Part shown: in pieces, positions 30,636 through 39,718 of the stretch | How the letters are laid out: every line of letters begins with the position of its first letter | Numbering within the stretch: position 1 is the first letter of the stretch | Assembly (NCBI GenBank): GCA_001898235.1 | Contig: MKTN01000049.1 | Location: 1 to 50,083 of the forward strand | From: Gammaproteobacteria bacterium 39-13 | Lineage (GTDB): Bacteria > Pseudomonadota > Gammaproteobacteria > Berkiellales > Berkiellaceae | Direction: 5' to 3' | Length of the DNA: 50,083 nt | Notes under the pieces: model-generated | Told to the model about the DNA's origin: nothing | The model's database searches: none | Seen by the model: only the letters and a program-made list of their open reading frames with translations | Made by a program: the position numbers and the translations under genes

Positions 30636-32363
30636 TTATTTGGGGGTTAATTTAGAACACGTTTCCCTCAGCGCTTGTACTTGAGGTGTAATAGTGGATT
30701 TTTCGGAGACAATATGTCTTTGCACAATTTTATTCAGAGATTTCATTCTTTTATCGAATTCTGGTGTATGAATAGCTTCAGATACTTTGCCTACCTGTAA
30801 CGCAAACAAAGACAGCATAATGCGATCGTTAGCACTTGGCAGAGCAGTACGCTCAGTGGAAGTCTCAGATATCGAAAGCATCTCCAAAAGAGTACAAAGT
30901 TCAGTTTTAATTGTTTCTTCTTCAGAAGACAGTTTCGTCGTTACTTCAACAACATCTAATTTATTTTCTACAGTGCTTTTTACAACTGATTCAGCTTCTA
31001 TCTCCACAGGGGAAGACAGCAATATTGTTGGCATCACTGGAATTTGAGCTTTGGCTGGATACACAGAATTTCTGCGCCCTATTTTATGCGTTGTGGGATG
31101 CTGTTGTTTTAAGCTTAAAGAAAATAACGCATCTATAAAATATCTATTAAGAATTTTATAAACATTTTCTAATTGATCTGTTGTTGGGCGTTGTTCAGGA
31201 TTTTCTTTTGACATCCAATTAATCAACATCAAAGAATAAGTGGTCAGATTTCGTTCAATATCGTTCGCACTTTCTGTTTTTTCTATCATTTTCACATTTT
31301 CTTCAAACCATTGCTGGTACGTCTTTCCAGCTAAATCGATTGAATGAAATACATCAGACATCATTTCCATGATTTGTTGTGAAGTAGGATGAGTTAATTC
31401 GCCACGCAATGCATTGGCCAAATTCATTTGTTTTAATTTAGCCTGATAATTCTCATGAGTTAATATTTCTGCAAAAACAATACCCAGTGCCCAGATATCA
31501 CTTGCATAACTATAAGGGGCACGACGATGCACCTCAGGAGAAATATAGCCAAAGGTTCCCATAAATTCTTTTAGTAGAGGTATTTCATTAGATTCGCTTG
31601 TATTCGGATCAATCGCTGTACCTAGATCTATTAATTTGAGATAAGAGCCATAAGGCCGTTCGGTAAAAACAAAGTTATCTGTTTTCACATCGCGATGTGC
31701 AAGGTTGGATTGTTTATGCAAATCAATAATTTCAGCAAGCCCTAGACAGATCAAATGAAATTTCTTGATTATCTCGACGCTTTTTTTACTTTTAAAATAC
31801 GCAACTGATTCTTTATCTACGCTCTTATCTAACTCATAAAGATCATGTAGCAAATTGATACCTTTACAATATTCCATCAAAGTGTATTCATTCTTTGCTT
31901 TATCTTGCGCATTCCCTATTAAGCGCTTCGCTTTTAATAGATTTTTTCTTTCTCTTGCCACATCTTCTTCAAAAGTCATGCCATTTGGACGCTGAATTTT
32001 TACGGCGACCACGTCACCTGTAATGATATTTTGTGCTGCAATCACTTTCCCTTGAGCACCTTCTCCTAATTCATTTTGATTATCGACAGGATCAAAAGCA
32101 TGAAACTCTGTTTCTCCTGTAAAAGGATTTGCAGTAACAAGCACAGAAAAAGCTTTTTCTTGTTCTTCAGTTTTTTTGCTTTTTTCTTCAGCTTTTCGAG
32201 AGACTGCAATTGGAATGAGTGAATTCATCTCAAAACCGCCCTTGCTCAAGCCGCTAAGAAGACTTTTAACGATTTTTTTTGACTCTTTCTCTGTAAAAAG
32301 ACGGTTATGTAAAGAAAGTTTAATAGAAGATTGACTACCAGATTTTGCACCCAACACTGCCAT
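30636..32363 (-). CDS. Eukaryotic-like Ser/Thr protein kinase (kinase 2), paralogue of kinase 1
   Basis: This 575-residue kinase is clearly a paralogue of the downstream neighbour. Both have the leader FSVLVTANP/YSVLVTKNP...FHAFDP directly before the glycine loop. Here the loop is GEGAQGKV (100-107), the ATP Lys is 122 (VAVKIQ), the catalytic loop HRDVKTDN is at 223-230, the metal motif is DLG (246-248), and GTFGYISPEV and ASDIWALGIVFAE follow. The C-terminal ~95 residues (from about 481) match the tail of kinase 1, but the long basic linker is absent. Shine-Dalgarno AAAGGT precedes the ATG. A hairpin terminator follows. It is a probable secreted kinase acting on host proteins; the secretion signal is not demonstrable by eye. 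Confidence 0.88.
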   Translation of the reverse strand: MAVLGAKSGSQSSIKLSLHNRLFTEKESKKIVKSLLSGLSKGGFEMNSLIPIAVSRKAEEKSKKTEEQEKAFSVLVTANPFTGETEFHAFDPVDNQNELGEGAQGKVIAAQNIITGDVVAVKIQRPNGMTFEEDVARERKNLLKAKRLIGNAQDKAKNEYTLMEYCKGINLLHDLYELDKSVDKESVAYFKSKKSVEIIKKFHLICLGLAEIIDLHKQSNLAHRDVKTDNFVFTERPYGSYLKLIDLGTAIDPNTSESNEIPLLKEFMGTFGYISPEVHRRAPYSYASDIWALGIVFAEILTHENYQAKLKQMNLANALRGELTHPTSQQIMEMMSDVFHSIDLAGKTYQQWFEENVKMIEKTESANDIERNLTTYSLMLINWMSKENPEQRPTTDQLENVYKILNRYFIDALFSLSLKQQHPTTHKIGRRNSVYPAKAQIPVMPTILLSSPVEIEAESVVKSTVENKLDVVEVTTKLSSEEETIKTELCTLLEMLSISETSTERTALPSANDRIMLSLFALQVGKVSEAIHTPEFDKRMKSLNKIVQRHIVSEKSTITPQVQALRETCSKLTPK

Positions 32364-32730
32364 AAATATTACCTTTCATAAAAAATTAAAAATAATCTTG
32401 TCCTTATCCTAAATGTCCTATGAGCACTTAATCCATCGAGTACTTAATCAAGCTGTATTTTTTCTTAGCAAGTTTAACCTGAATAACCTTCCCAAAATTG
32501 ATCTCATTCTTTTCTAGTGTAGTTACTACATCTTTGATCATTTTTTGATGGTATTTCTTTCTTCTTTTGCAGAAGTTCGTAATTCAGAAACATTATTTAG
32601 CTAATAAACCAATTTTGATATGGCATTAAAACACTCAATTTGTAGAGAAATACGCCACATTGTAAGTAAATTAACTATAAAGCTCAAGCTGAAAGGAAGG
32701 AATTGAATATAATGAGTAGATAAATTAGCT
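32364..32730. other. Intergenic region between kinase 2 and der, no gene seen
   Basis: About 370 nt of AT-rich sequence that should contain the kinase 2 promoter. Nothing protein-coding or RNA-like was recognised, and no repeat of the families found elsewhere in the window occurs here. Confidence 0.5.
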
Positions 32731-32743
32731 AAAAACAGCCTTC

Positions 32744-32767
32744 CTTGGCTATTTTTCTTTAGCCAAG
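32744..32767 (-). terminator. Terminator of the hisS-yfgM-bamB-der cluster
   Basis: CTTGGCTA (32744-32751) and TAGCCAAG (32760-32767) form an 8-bp stem. An outer AAAAACAGC (32731-32739) can also pair with GCTGTTTTT, which includes the end of der. It lies a few bases beyond the der stop. Confidence 0.65.
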
Positions 32768-32772
32768 AAAAG

Positions 32773-34182
32773 CTATTTGCTGTTTTTCTTAATGTGTTTC
32801 ATCAAACGACGACGCTTAAAAATTTGACGTTTGGTCAAAATATTGCGCTTTCCAGCAAAGGGGTTTTCACCAGTTTTACAAATAATGCGAACAGGCGTTG
32901 CTTCAAGCTTAAGCGCTTTAATAAAATAATTTGATAAATAACGCTGATAGCTTTGCGGTAAAACTTCCGTTTGATTACCATGAATCACAATAGTAGGCGG
33001 GTTATGGCCACCACAATGCGCATAACGTAATTTAATTCGTCTTCCACGAACTAATGGCGGGGGATGAGATTCTAGTGCAGATTCAAGGATTTCAGACAAA
33101 TTTGTTGTCGTCAGTGTCACCATGGCACTTTCATAAGCACGTTCAATCGCTTTAAATAACTCTCCCACCCCAGTACCATGAAGAGCGGAAATATAATAAA
33201 TGGGAGCAAAGTCAGCAAATTTTAGTCTATACCCTAATTGCACTTTAACTTGTTCGCGATCCTCAAAGCTCATTCCATCCCATTTATTAGCACAGATGAT
33301 TAAACTACGTCCAGCTTCAATTGTAAAATCGATAAGAGACAGATCTTGATCTGTCAATCCTATTCTTGCATCAAATACTAATAGCACCACATGCGCATCT
33401 TTAATGGCTTGCAATGTCTTAATTGCAGAGAATTTTTCAACAACTTCTACAACATTTTTCTTTTTACGAACACCAGCCGTATCAATAAGAATGTAGGACT
33501 TCCCCATTCGTTCCATTTTGATCTGAATGCTATCGCGCGTTGTGCCTGGCATATCGCAAACAATAACACGCTCCTCTCCTAACATCCGATTCACTAAAGT
33601 AGATTTACCAACATTTGGGCGACCAATCATCGCTACTTTGGGAATGCCCAATTCTTCTGGTGCAGGTATTGCCGGGATATTATCTTCACGTGGAATAACA
33701 TCGAATACCTGCTCCAAGAGATCTTCAATACCCCGATTCTGGCTCGCTGCAACAGGACAGCTATGCTCAAATCCTAATTGATAAAAATCACTCATAGCAA
33801 CTTGTATATCCAATCCATCCATTTTATTGAGGACTAAACAAACAGGTTTAGATTGCTTGCGTAATTCCTTTGCAATTTCTTTATCGATAGGTGTTAATCC
33901 CTGTCTTGCATCGACAACAAATAAAATAATATCGGCCTGTGCCATAGCTTGATGAGCTTGTTTAATAATCGCCATATCAATGGCGTTATGTGAGTTCTCA
34001 CCTATCCCACCAGTATCAACGACAAAAAAAGAATGCTCCAGCCACTTTCCTTGTCCAAACTGCCTGTCACGCGTTACACCAGGCTGATCGACAACTAATG
34101 CTTGTTGTGATCGCGTTAAACGATTAAAAAGGGTAGATTTGCCAACATTAGGCCGGCCAACAAGGGCAATGACTGGGATCAT
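32773..34182 (-). CDS. der: Ribosome-assembly GTPase Der
   Basis: Der (EngA) is a tandem GTPase needed for 50S subunit maturation. It has two G domains, each with GRPNVGKST (the first at residues 9-17, the second near 190), DTAG/DTGG switch II motifs (VVDTGGIG, LIDTAGVRKK) and NKMD/NKWD base-recognition motifs. A C-terminal KH-like domain follows, with PPLVRGRRIKLRYAHCGG. Length is 469 (E. coli 490). The basic tail with RRRLMKHIKKNSK is typical. It begins three bases after the bamB stop, so the genes are coupled. Neighbours match the Pseudomonas/E. coli order. Confidence 0.97.
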   Translation of the reverse strand: MIPVIALVGRPNVGKSTLFNRLTRSQQALVVDQPGVTRDRQFGQGKWLEHSFFVVDTGGIGENSHNAIDMAIIKQAHQAMAQADIILFVVDARQGLTPIDKEIAKELRKQSKPVCLVLNKMDGLDIQVAMSDFYQLGFEHSCPVAASQNRGIEDLLEQVFDVIPREDNIPAIPAPEELGIPKVAMIGRPNVGKSTLVNRMLGEERVIVCDMPGTTRDSIQIKMERMGKSYILIDTAGVRKKKNVVEVVEKFSAIKTLQAIKDAHVVLLVFDARIGLTDQDLSLIDFTIEAGRSLIICANKWDGMSFEDREQVKVQLGYRLKFADFAPIYYISALHGTGVGELFKAIERAYESAMVTLTTTNLSEILESALESHPPPLVRGRRIKLRYAHCGGHNPPTIVIHGNQTEVLPQSYQRYLSNYFIKALKLEATPVRIICKTGENPFAGKRNILTKRQIFKRRRLMKHIKKNSK

Positions 34183-34185
34183 TCT

Positions 34186-35376
34186 CTAAACACTCCCCTG
34201 CGAAGAAAGCTTGATCACTGCAACTTTTCCGCTATTCGTATTGATAAGCAACTCTTTACCAACAGCTAAAGGTCTTTGATAAATTTTTCCGGAAAGATGA
34301 AATCTGTCTATAATATGTCCCTTTTTCGCAGAAAGAAAATGTACATATCCGCCACGATCAGCAACTGCAACCATTCCATTTACAACTTCAGGGCCCGTAA
34401 TATAACGCGTTGCTAAAGTACTTTGTTTCCACAAGGTTGCGCCGGTATGTCTGTCAATCGCCCATAGTTCGTGTGCATTGTCAGTTACAAAGAGATGATT
34501 TTCATCTAATGCCATATTTTGATAAGAAGAAATATCACGCTCCCAAATTAAATTGCCAGAAGGAATATTCACTGCAGCCAACTTTCCTTGGTAGGTGATA
34601 ACATAAACGGTATCACCAGAAACAATGGGCTCAGCACTGATATCTACCATACGTTGTAGTTCTGAACGTCCTTTTGGAAGAGAAATAGTTCGTTCCCATT
34701 CTGTCATGCCCGTATGAAGGTTTAATGCTAAAAGCTTGCCTGATGAAAACCCAACTAAAGCTAAATTATCAACGATTACTGGTGCGCTACTATAATGCAG
34801 CGTCAATGAAGGAGTAGACTGCTCGTTTTGCCATAATTTTTCCCCTGTTTTACCATTCAAGGCAATGACAGAGCCATCGATAGCATGAACAAGCACAATT
34901 CCTTTATCGCCAGTTGGTGAAGCTAATACTTCGCTTGATACTTTTGCCTCCCATAATTGATGACCATTTGCGGCATCAACAGCAACTACTTTAGCATCGG
35001 AAGTTGCTAACAGGAGCGTTTTATCCATCAATGCAGGACCTGCGGTAAATTTCTTACCTGTATTGCTGCTCCAAAGCTTTTTACCGCTTTGGTTATCGAG
35101 TGCAACAATCTTTCCGGTATGATCTGCAGCAAAAATGGTCTGAGCTGTGGCTAAGGGAACAAGTTTGGTGAAGCGCTCTTGTTTGCCTAATGCACCATTA
35201 GACCAAGCCACTTTAACTGTTTGCTTAGTTTTTGCTGCTGATACAGGCGGTAATTCCCCTAATTTTGGTTCTTGCCGACCCGCAAAAGGATTGCGGACAG
35301 GCATTTGATTACAACCTGTTAATATTAGGCTTACCACAAGAATGCTTATCCAATATTTTAACGTCTGTTTCATCAT
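34186..35376 (-). CDS. bamB: Outer membrane assembly lipoprotein BamB
   Basis: BamB is the beta-propeller lipoprotein of the BAM complex that inserts outer-membrane barrels. The N-terminus is a lipoprotein signal peptide with lipobox LILTGC (Cys22). The rest has repeated PQQ-type blades with the pattern A-x-D...G...L-W (ALDNQSGKKLWSS, AVDAANGHQLWEA, ALNGKTGEKLWQN, ALNLHTGMTEWER, AVNIPSGNLIWER and AIDRHTGATLWKQ). It overlaps the yfgM stop by an ATGA and sits immediately before der. Length is 396, the usual size. Confidence 0.96.
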   Translation of the reverse strand: MMKQTLKYWISILVVSLILTGCNQMPVRNPFAGRQEPKLGELPPVSAAKTKQTVKVAWSNGALGKQERFTKLVPLATAQTIFAADHTGKIVALDNQSGKKLWSSNTGKKFTAGPALMDKTLLLATSDAKVVAVDAANGHQLWEAKVSSEVLASPTGDKGIVLVHAIDGSVIALNGKTGEKLWQNEQSTPSLTLHYSSAPVIVDNLALVGFSSGKLLALNLHTGMTEWERTISLPKGRSELQRMVDISAEPIVSGDTVYVITYQGKLAAVNIPSGNLIWERDISSYQNMALDENHLFVTDNAHELWAIDRHTGATLWKQSTLATRYITGPEVVNGMVAVADRGGYVHFLSAKKGHIIDRFHLSGKIYQRPLAVGKELLINTNSGKVAVIKLSSQGSV

Positions 35377-36059
35377 GATACGGCAGCCTCTTTTTCTACA
35401 GCTTTTTCTTCATTCTTGGCATCTGGAATTTTAATCCCCAGCTCTTCCATTTTCATTTTAAGTAAAGGACCATGCATGCCTTCTTCGGGAGCTGAGCTAT
35501 AGGCTAGTTCGTAAGCCTTTTTTGCACCTGGGATATCCTTTTGCTTTAGCAAGATATCTCCCTTAAGCTCTGCCATAAGCGTTAAAAAGCCTCCTGCTTT
35601 TTTATCACTATACAACTGCATTGCTTCATCTAATTTATTTTGTGAGATAAATAATCTCATTAATCTAATTTTAGCAATCCGTTGAAAATCTATTTGCTTT
35701 CCATTGGTTATCACCCAATTCAAATGAAGTTCAGCTTGCTTGAAATCATTCGCTTGTACTGCATCAGAAGCTAATACCAAGCTTGCTAAAGCAGCATAAG
35801 GAGAAGAAGCATAACGATTTAATAAAATATCCGCTTTTGCATTTGCTGTCGTTTTATCTTCTTTTTCAATGCTTTCTAATAAAGCCATATATTGCTCAGA
35901 AGCTTGTTCACGAATAACTTGCTGATGGTGTTGCCAATACATAAAAACTGAAGCGACTAAGCAAATGATAATAACGACCCAGGAGAGTATTCCTCCATAT
36001 TTTTTAAACCATTTTTTTAGGTCTTCAACTTGTTGTTCTTCTGTTACGTAAGCATCCAT
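35373..36059 (-). CDS. yfgM: Ancillary SecYEG translocon subunit YfgM
   Basis: YfgM is a single-pass inner-membrane protein with a periplasmic TPR-like domain that works with the SecYEG/PpiD periplasmic chaperone network. The chosen start, ATG 36059 (MDAYVTEEQQVEDLKKW), has GGGTGG about seven bases upstream and matches the family N-terminus; five residues more are possible from ATG 36074. One transmembrane helix lies at about residues 24-42, followed by helical repeats and an acidic, alanine-rich tail. Its stop overlaps bamB (ATGA). A ~127-bp repeat element separates it from hisS, so the old hisS-yfgM operon may be partly uncoupled here. Confidence 0.92.
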   Translation of the reverse strand: MDAYVTEEQQVEDLKKWFKKYGGILSWVVIIICLVASVFMYWQHHQQVIREQASEQYMALLESIEKEDKTTANAKADILLNRYASSPYAALASLVLASDAVQANDFKQAELHLNWVITNGKQIDFQRIAKIRLMRLFISQNKLDEAMQLYSDKKAGGFLTLMAELKGDILLKQKDIPGAKKAYELAYSSAPEEGMHGPLLKMKMEELGIKIPDAKNEEKAVEKEAAVS

Positions 36060-36089
36060 GAAATAACCACCCATAATTAAAATTGCTAG

Positions 36090-36216
36090 TTATGCTCTTC
36101 CCGTTTTAAATTTAAGCTTTGTTGCCGGTGTTCTTTCACCAAGCGCTGTACTCTATGTACACTCTTGGAGATCTGCTCTATTGGCACCTTGCCTATTCAA
36201 AATGGTTTGAACATAA
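36090..36216 (+). repeat. ~127-bp element with terminal inverted repeats (copy 2)
   Basis: Same architecture and orientation as 5724-5853. The left end TTATGCTCTTCCCGTTTTAAATTTAAGC is the imperfect inverse of the right end GCCTATTCAAAATGGTTTGAACATAA. The centre has TTTGTTGCCGGTGTTC, a TGTACTCTATGTACA palindrome and TTGGCACCTTGCC. It occupies most of the hisS-yfgM gap. Confidence 0.78.
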
Positions 36217-36234
36217 TTCCTTATTGTTCAAAAA

Positions 36235-37506
36235 TTAAAGGCTCAACTTTTGTCTTAAAAAATCTATCGTTTCTTCGATATTTTTAGAAGCTTGAGGCAT
36301 CTCTTCTCGCAATGCTTTAATACTTACCGTATTATTTTCAAGCTCATTAGCACCTAAAATCAAAGCAAATAGAGCCCCACTTTTATCGGCTCTCTTAAAT
36401 TGGCTTTTAAAACTACCGCCACCACAATTCGTTAATACACGAAGTGTTGGTAATGCACTACGTAAGGTTTCGGCTAATAAAAACGCTTTAGCTTGCGCCA
36501 CCTCACCATCTCCAACGACATAAACATCTACAAAACGTTGCGCGGGGATAAGCTGGTTATCAATTAATAACATTAATAATCGTTCCATCCCTAAAGCAAA
36601 TCCTACTGCAGGTGTAGCCGGTCCTCCCATTAAACTCACTAATTCATTGTACCGCCCCCCTGCGCAAACGGTACCTTGCGAGCCCAGGTGAGAGGTAACC
36701 CATTCATAAACGGTATGGGTATAATAATCTAAACCACGTACTATCCTTGGATTTACTTCGAAAGCAACACCATGTGATTTGAGCATGCTTTGCAGCGTCT
36801 CAAAATGCGCTAATGAATCTTTCCCTAAAAATTCCAATAAATTTGGCGCTTTCTGAATTGATTCTTGCATCATTGGATGTTTACTATCCAATATACGCAT
36901 AGGGTTTGTATGTAAACGACGTTGGCTATCCTCATCTAATGCACACCCCTGGAAATATTGGATTAGCGCTTCGCGGTACTGCGCGCGCTCAGGGAGTGTA
37001 CCCAGCGAATTAAGCTGGAGGGCTATCTTATCACTTAATCCTAATTCTTTCCATAACCTTGCCATGATTAGAATCTGCTCAACATCCACATCGGGTCCCG
37101 GCAGACCATAGGCCTCCAAGCCAAATTGGTAAAATTGTCTATAACGTCCTTTTTGTGGGTTTTCGCGGCGAAACATGGGCCCTTGATACCATAAGCGCTG
37201 AGATTGGTTACGTAACAAACTATTCTCAAGAACTAACCGAACACTTTGAGCTGTACCTTCCGGACGTAAAGTAAGGCTTTCCCCGCCTTTGTCCGTAAAA
37301 GTGTACATCTCCTTTTCAACGATATCCGTGATCTCTCCAATAGCACGCTTAAACAGCTCGGTTTGCTCAAGAATGGGCATTCGAATTTCTTGATAACCAT
37401 ACGCCAGCGCCAAAGATTTAAGCTTACCTTCGACGTAGTACCAAGCAGCCATCTCTTCCGGTAGGGTGTCTTTCATCCCTTTAACAACTTTGATCCCCAA
37501 TGACAT
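36235..37506 (-). CDS. hisS: Histidine--tRNA ligase
   Basis: HisRS charges tRNA-His. The 423-residue protein has class II motifs: motif 1 with YQEIRMPILEQTELFKR, motif 2 with YQGPMFRRENPQKGRYRQFYQFG, and motif 3 with AVGFALGMERLLMLL. The histidine-specific RGLDYYTHTVYEW and GGRYNELV segments are also present, followed by the C-terminal anticodon-binding domain. Length equals the usual 424. Downstream order hisS-yfgM-bamB-der is conserved. Upstream, where ispG and rodZ usually stand, there is instead an accessory gene set. Confidence 0.98.
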   Translation of the reverse strand: MSLGIKVVKGMKDTLPEEMAAWYYVEGKLKSLALAYGYQEIRMPILEQTELFKRAIGEITDIVEKEMYTFTDKGGESLTLRPEGTAQSVRLVLENSLLRNQSQRLWYQGPMFRRENPQKGRYRQFYQFGLEAYGLPGPDVDVEQILIMARLWKELGLSDKIALQLNSLGTLPERAQYREALIQYFQGCALDEDSQRRLHTNPMRILDSKHPMMQESIQKAPNLLEFLGKDSLAHFETLQSMLKSHGVAFEVNPRIVRGLDYYTHTVYEWVTSHLGSQGTVCAGGRYNELVSLMGGPATPAVGFALGMERLLMLLIDNQLIPAQRFVDVYVVGDGEVAQAKAFLLAETLRSALPTLRVLTNCGGGSFKSQFKRADKSGALFALILGANELENNTVSIKALREEMPQASKNIEETIDFLRQKLSL

Positions 37507-37692
37507 CTTGGCAAAGCCCCCTCAGGCATATATAAAATAATGATTTTAAAAGATAAGTGGCCAACCTATTTGGCTAGGGCATTACTTTACCAATTTCCTG
37601 CAGGGAGTGCGATAAGAAGCCGATATGAGGGGTGGATTTTCGTCATAAAATGGGGAAATTTATCGCTCATTTTAAGTTATAAAAATAACATG

Positions 37693-39519
37693 TTACATTT
37701 TTTTCGTTTTATTAGGGCTAGGATCATTTTTTTTTCCAAGCAACCCTAACTTTCTTTGCGCTGCCCTTTTTTGCAGCTCCGCCAAAGTCGGCGCGGTCGT
37801 AGTAGGTTTTACCTGATGCTGCGGATCAAATATTTTTCTTCTGTCTGCAACTGTTTTCCTGTTTTCTTTTTTTTCTATAGACTTTGCCGCTGTGGGACGA
37901 TTTGGCATAGGTATAACACCAATAATTGGCGGTGCTCCCTTTGGTGTTGCGATGACCTCGGGCGTGATACTACTCTCAGCATCACTCTCTTTCTTATGGC
38001 TTTGATGATGCGAAAAAATTACAGGTGAGCCTACCGCTGGTTTCTGTAAAGCAGCTTTTTCTACAGTGCCTCGTTGTGGTTGCGGGGAATTTTCATCTTT
38101 GTGCGCTTGGATAACAGGAGCCGTTTCATAATAAAGAGAGGGAAGCTTTTTAAGATCTTTTTGCAATTTTGTAAGATCCTTTGCAAGTAGCTCAAAGGGC
38201 TTGACATTTCCTTGCTGAGAAGCTGCATCTTTGACTATATTAAATGCATTTTCAAAATTAATCGCTTCACCTTTACGCATTTGTTTTTGCACTTCAGTGA
38301 TTAATGCATTTAGTAAAGTGCTTCTCACTGTTTCAATATTATTTTCTTTTCTTAATAACTTCACTATTTCCATGAATATTTTATCAGAAATCGCCTTATT
38401 TTTGAGATCAGCACTTAAACCCACATTGCGATTTAACTCTCTTTCTTTCTTTTTTATATCGACGAATTGTTTAATTTCTTCTTGTACGCCTTCATATCTT
38501 TCCTTGGCTGCAATAAAGTCTTGAGTTCCTGGTGTGCTATTATCCATTTCTTCCTTAAATTTTTTCTCTCTTCCTCTTTTTTCTTCTAAACTCTTTTTTA
38601 ACCCATCAATCCTCTCTTTCTCTTCTTTTTGCGATTGCTCTCTCTCTTCTAAAAATTTATTCAATAGTGCTTGGCGATACCTCCCAAGCTCATGAAAACT
38701 TATATTATTTAAAATAAAGTGAGTATCTTTGTTACTTAAGTTGGTTCTTTTTAAAAAATCGATAATGGGACTCAATGTTTGAGATTTTGGATTTTTATTA
38801 TACGCTTTAGCGAGTGTTTGCAAAATTTTTCTTTCATTTTTGAGTTCGCTTTCTTTTTTACTTTTATTTGCAACTTCTCCCAAATATTTTGCAATTTGCA
38901 TCAAACCATTAAATTGATTATTTGCATCTTTATTTGCACTTTTTTCAAGTCCAGTAAAAAGTGGCTCATATTTTAAGAGTCGTTGCATCGGATACATTAA
39001 GAATTCTTGTAACCCCTTCTGTTCACATACGGGTCCAGCTGCTTGTTTAAAAGCATTTTCCACTGCTAGAGGTAATTTTAATCCCGGATGAGGGGGGATA
39101 AGAAGCAAATATTCAGTATAGACTTGCTCTAAAGATTTCAATGCTTTTTTCCATTCAGTTGGTCCCTTAGTAGCAAATATCTCTAAAAGTTTTTGTTCCG
39201 CTTTTCTTAGTTCTACAAGCTTATCAAGCATAATTTGGAGTTGCTCTTTATTTAAGCACCCAACAAGTTCCTTAGGCTTTAATTTAGCATAGGCATTTAG
39301 TGCTGCCTTTGTACTTTCTTCTTTAATTGCAATACCCAAAAAATGCATGTATTGCACTTCTGTACCTATCACCTCGGTATAAATATTGACTGCTGCTTTG
39401 TTCTTGCCTATAGCTAGCTTTTGGATATTTTCTTTAATTGATACAATAAGCTTTTGATCATCTATTTTATATCTTCTTATCGCTTCCTCTACCATTTCAG
39501 GATCAAATGAACCTACCAT
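37693..39519 (-). CDS. Putative eukaryotic-type RhoGEF (Dbl-homology) domain protein
   Basis: The 608-residue protein reads like a Dbl-homology guanine nucleotide exchange factor over residues about 44-228. Conserved region 1 is matched by IYTEVIGTEVQYMHFLGIA (TE..Y at 53-57). A helix EQLQIMLDKLVELRKAEQKLL lies where DH proteins have IF.N...L...H..LL. Conserved region 3 is FLMYPMQRLLKYEPLF (173-188), against the textbook F-L-I-K-P-V-Q-R-I-x-R-Y-P-L-L-L. An NxxF...A..L..VAN helix follows, like the final DH helix. Next come a helical region, a charged coiled coil (about 290-360) and a proline/lysine-rich tail (475-608). No PH domain is recognised. Strong GGAGG Shine-Dalgarno. It probably acts on host Rho-family GTPases after secretion; this is inference. 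Confidence 0.72.
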   Translation of the reverse strand: MVGSFDPEMVEEAIRRYKIDDQKLIVSIKENIQKLAIGKNKAAVNIYTEVIGTEVQYMHFLGIAIKEESTKAALNAYAKLKPKELVGCLNKEQLQIMLDKLVELRKAEQKLLEIFATKGPTEWKKALKSLEQVYTEYLLLIPPHPGLKLPLAVENAFKQAAGPVCEQKGLQEFLMYPMQRLLKYEPLFTGLEKSANKDANNQFNGLMQIAKYLGEVANKSKKESELKNERKILQTLAKAYNKNPKSQTLSPIIDFLKRTNLSNKDTHFILNNISFHELGRYRQALLNKFLEEREQSQKEEKERIDGLKKSLEEKRGREKKFKEEMDNSTPGTQDFIAAKERYEGVQEEIKQFVDIKKKERELNRNVGLSADLKNKAISDKIFMEIVKLLRKENNIETVRSTLLNALITEVQKQMRKGEAINFENAFNIVKDAASQQGNVKPFELLAKDLTKLQKDLKKLPSLYYETAPVIQAHKDENSPQPQRGTVEKAALQKPAVGSPVIFSHHQSHKKESDAESSITPEVIATPKGAPPIIGVIPMPNRPTAAKSIEKKENRKTVADRRKIFDPQHQVKPTTTAPTLAELQKRAAQRKLGLLGKKNDPSPNKTKKM

Positions 39520-39718
39520 AAATGTCCTCCCTACATCTTGAGAGTTGGCAATAGGTCACTCTATATACAAGCAGTGATATTAAAATGACAAAATGTTTCT
39601 GAATTAAGTTCATGTTGAAAATGGGTGAATAGAGGCAAATAATGAATGAATACAGATGATATGCGACTTTTCAAAATAAAGGCTTAGAGGCAGGTTACAC
39701 TGCCTCTCGCAAAGAATT

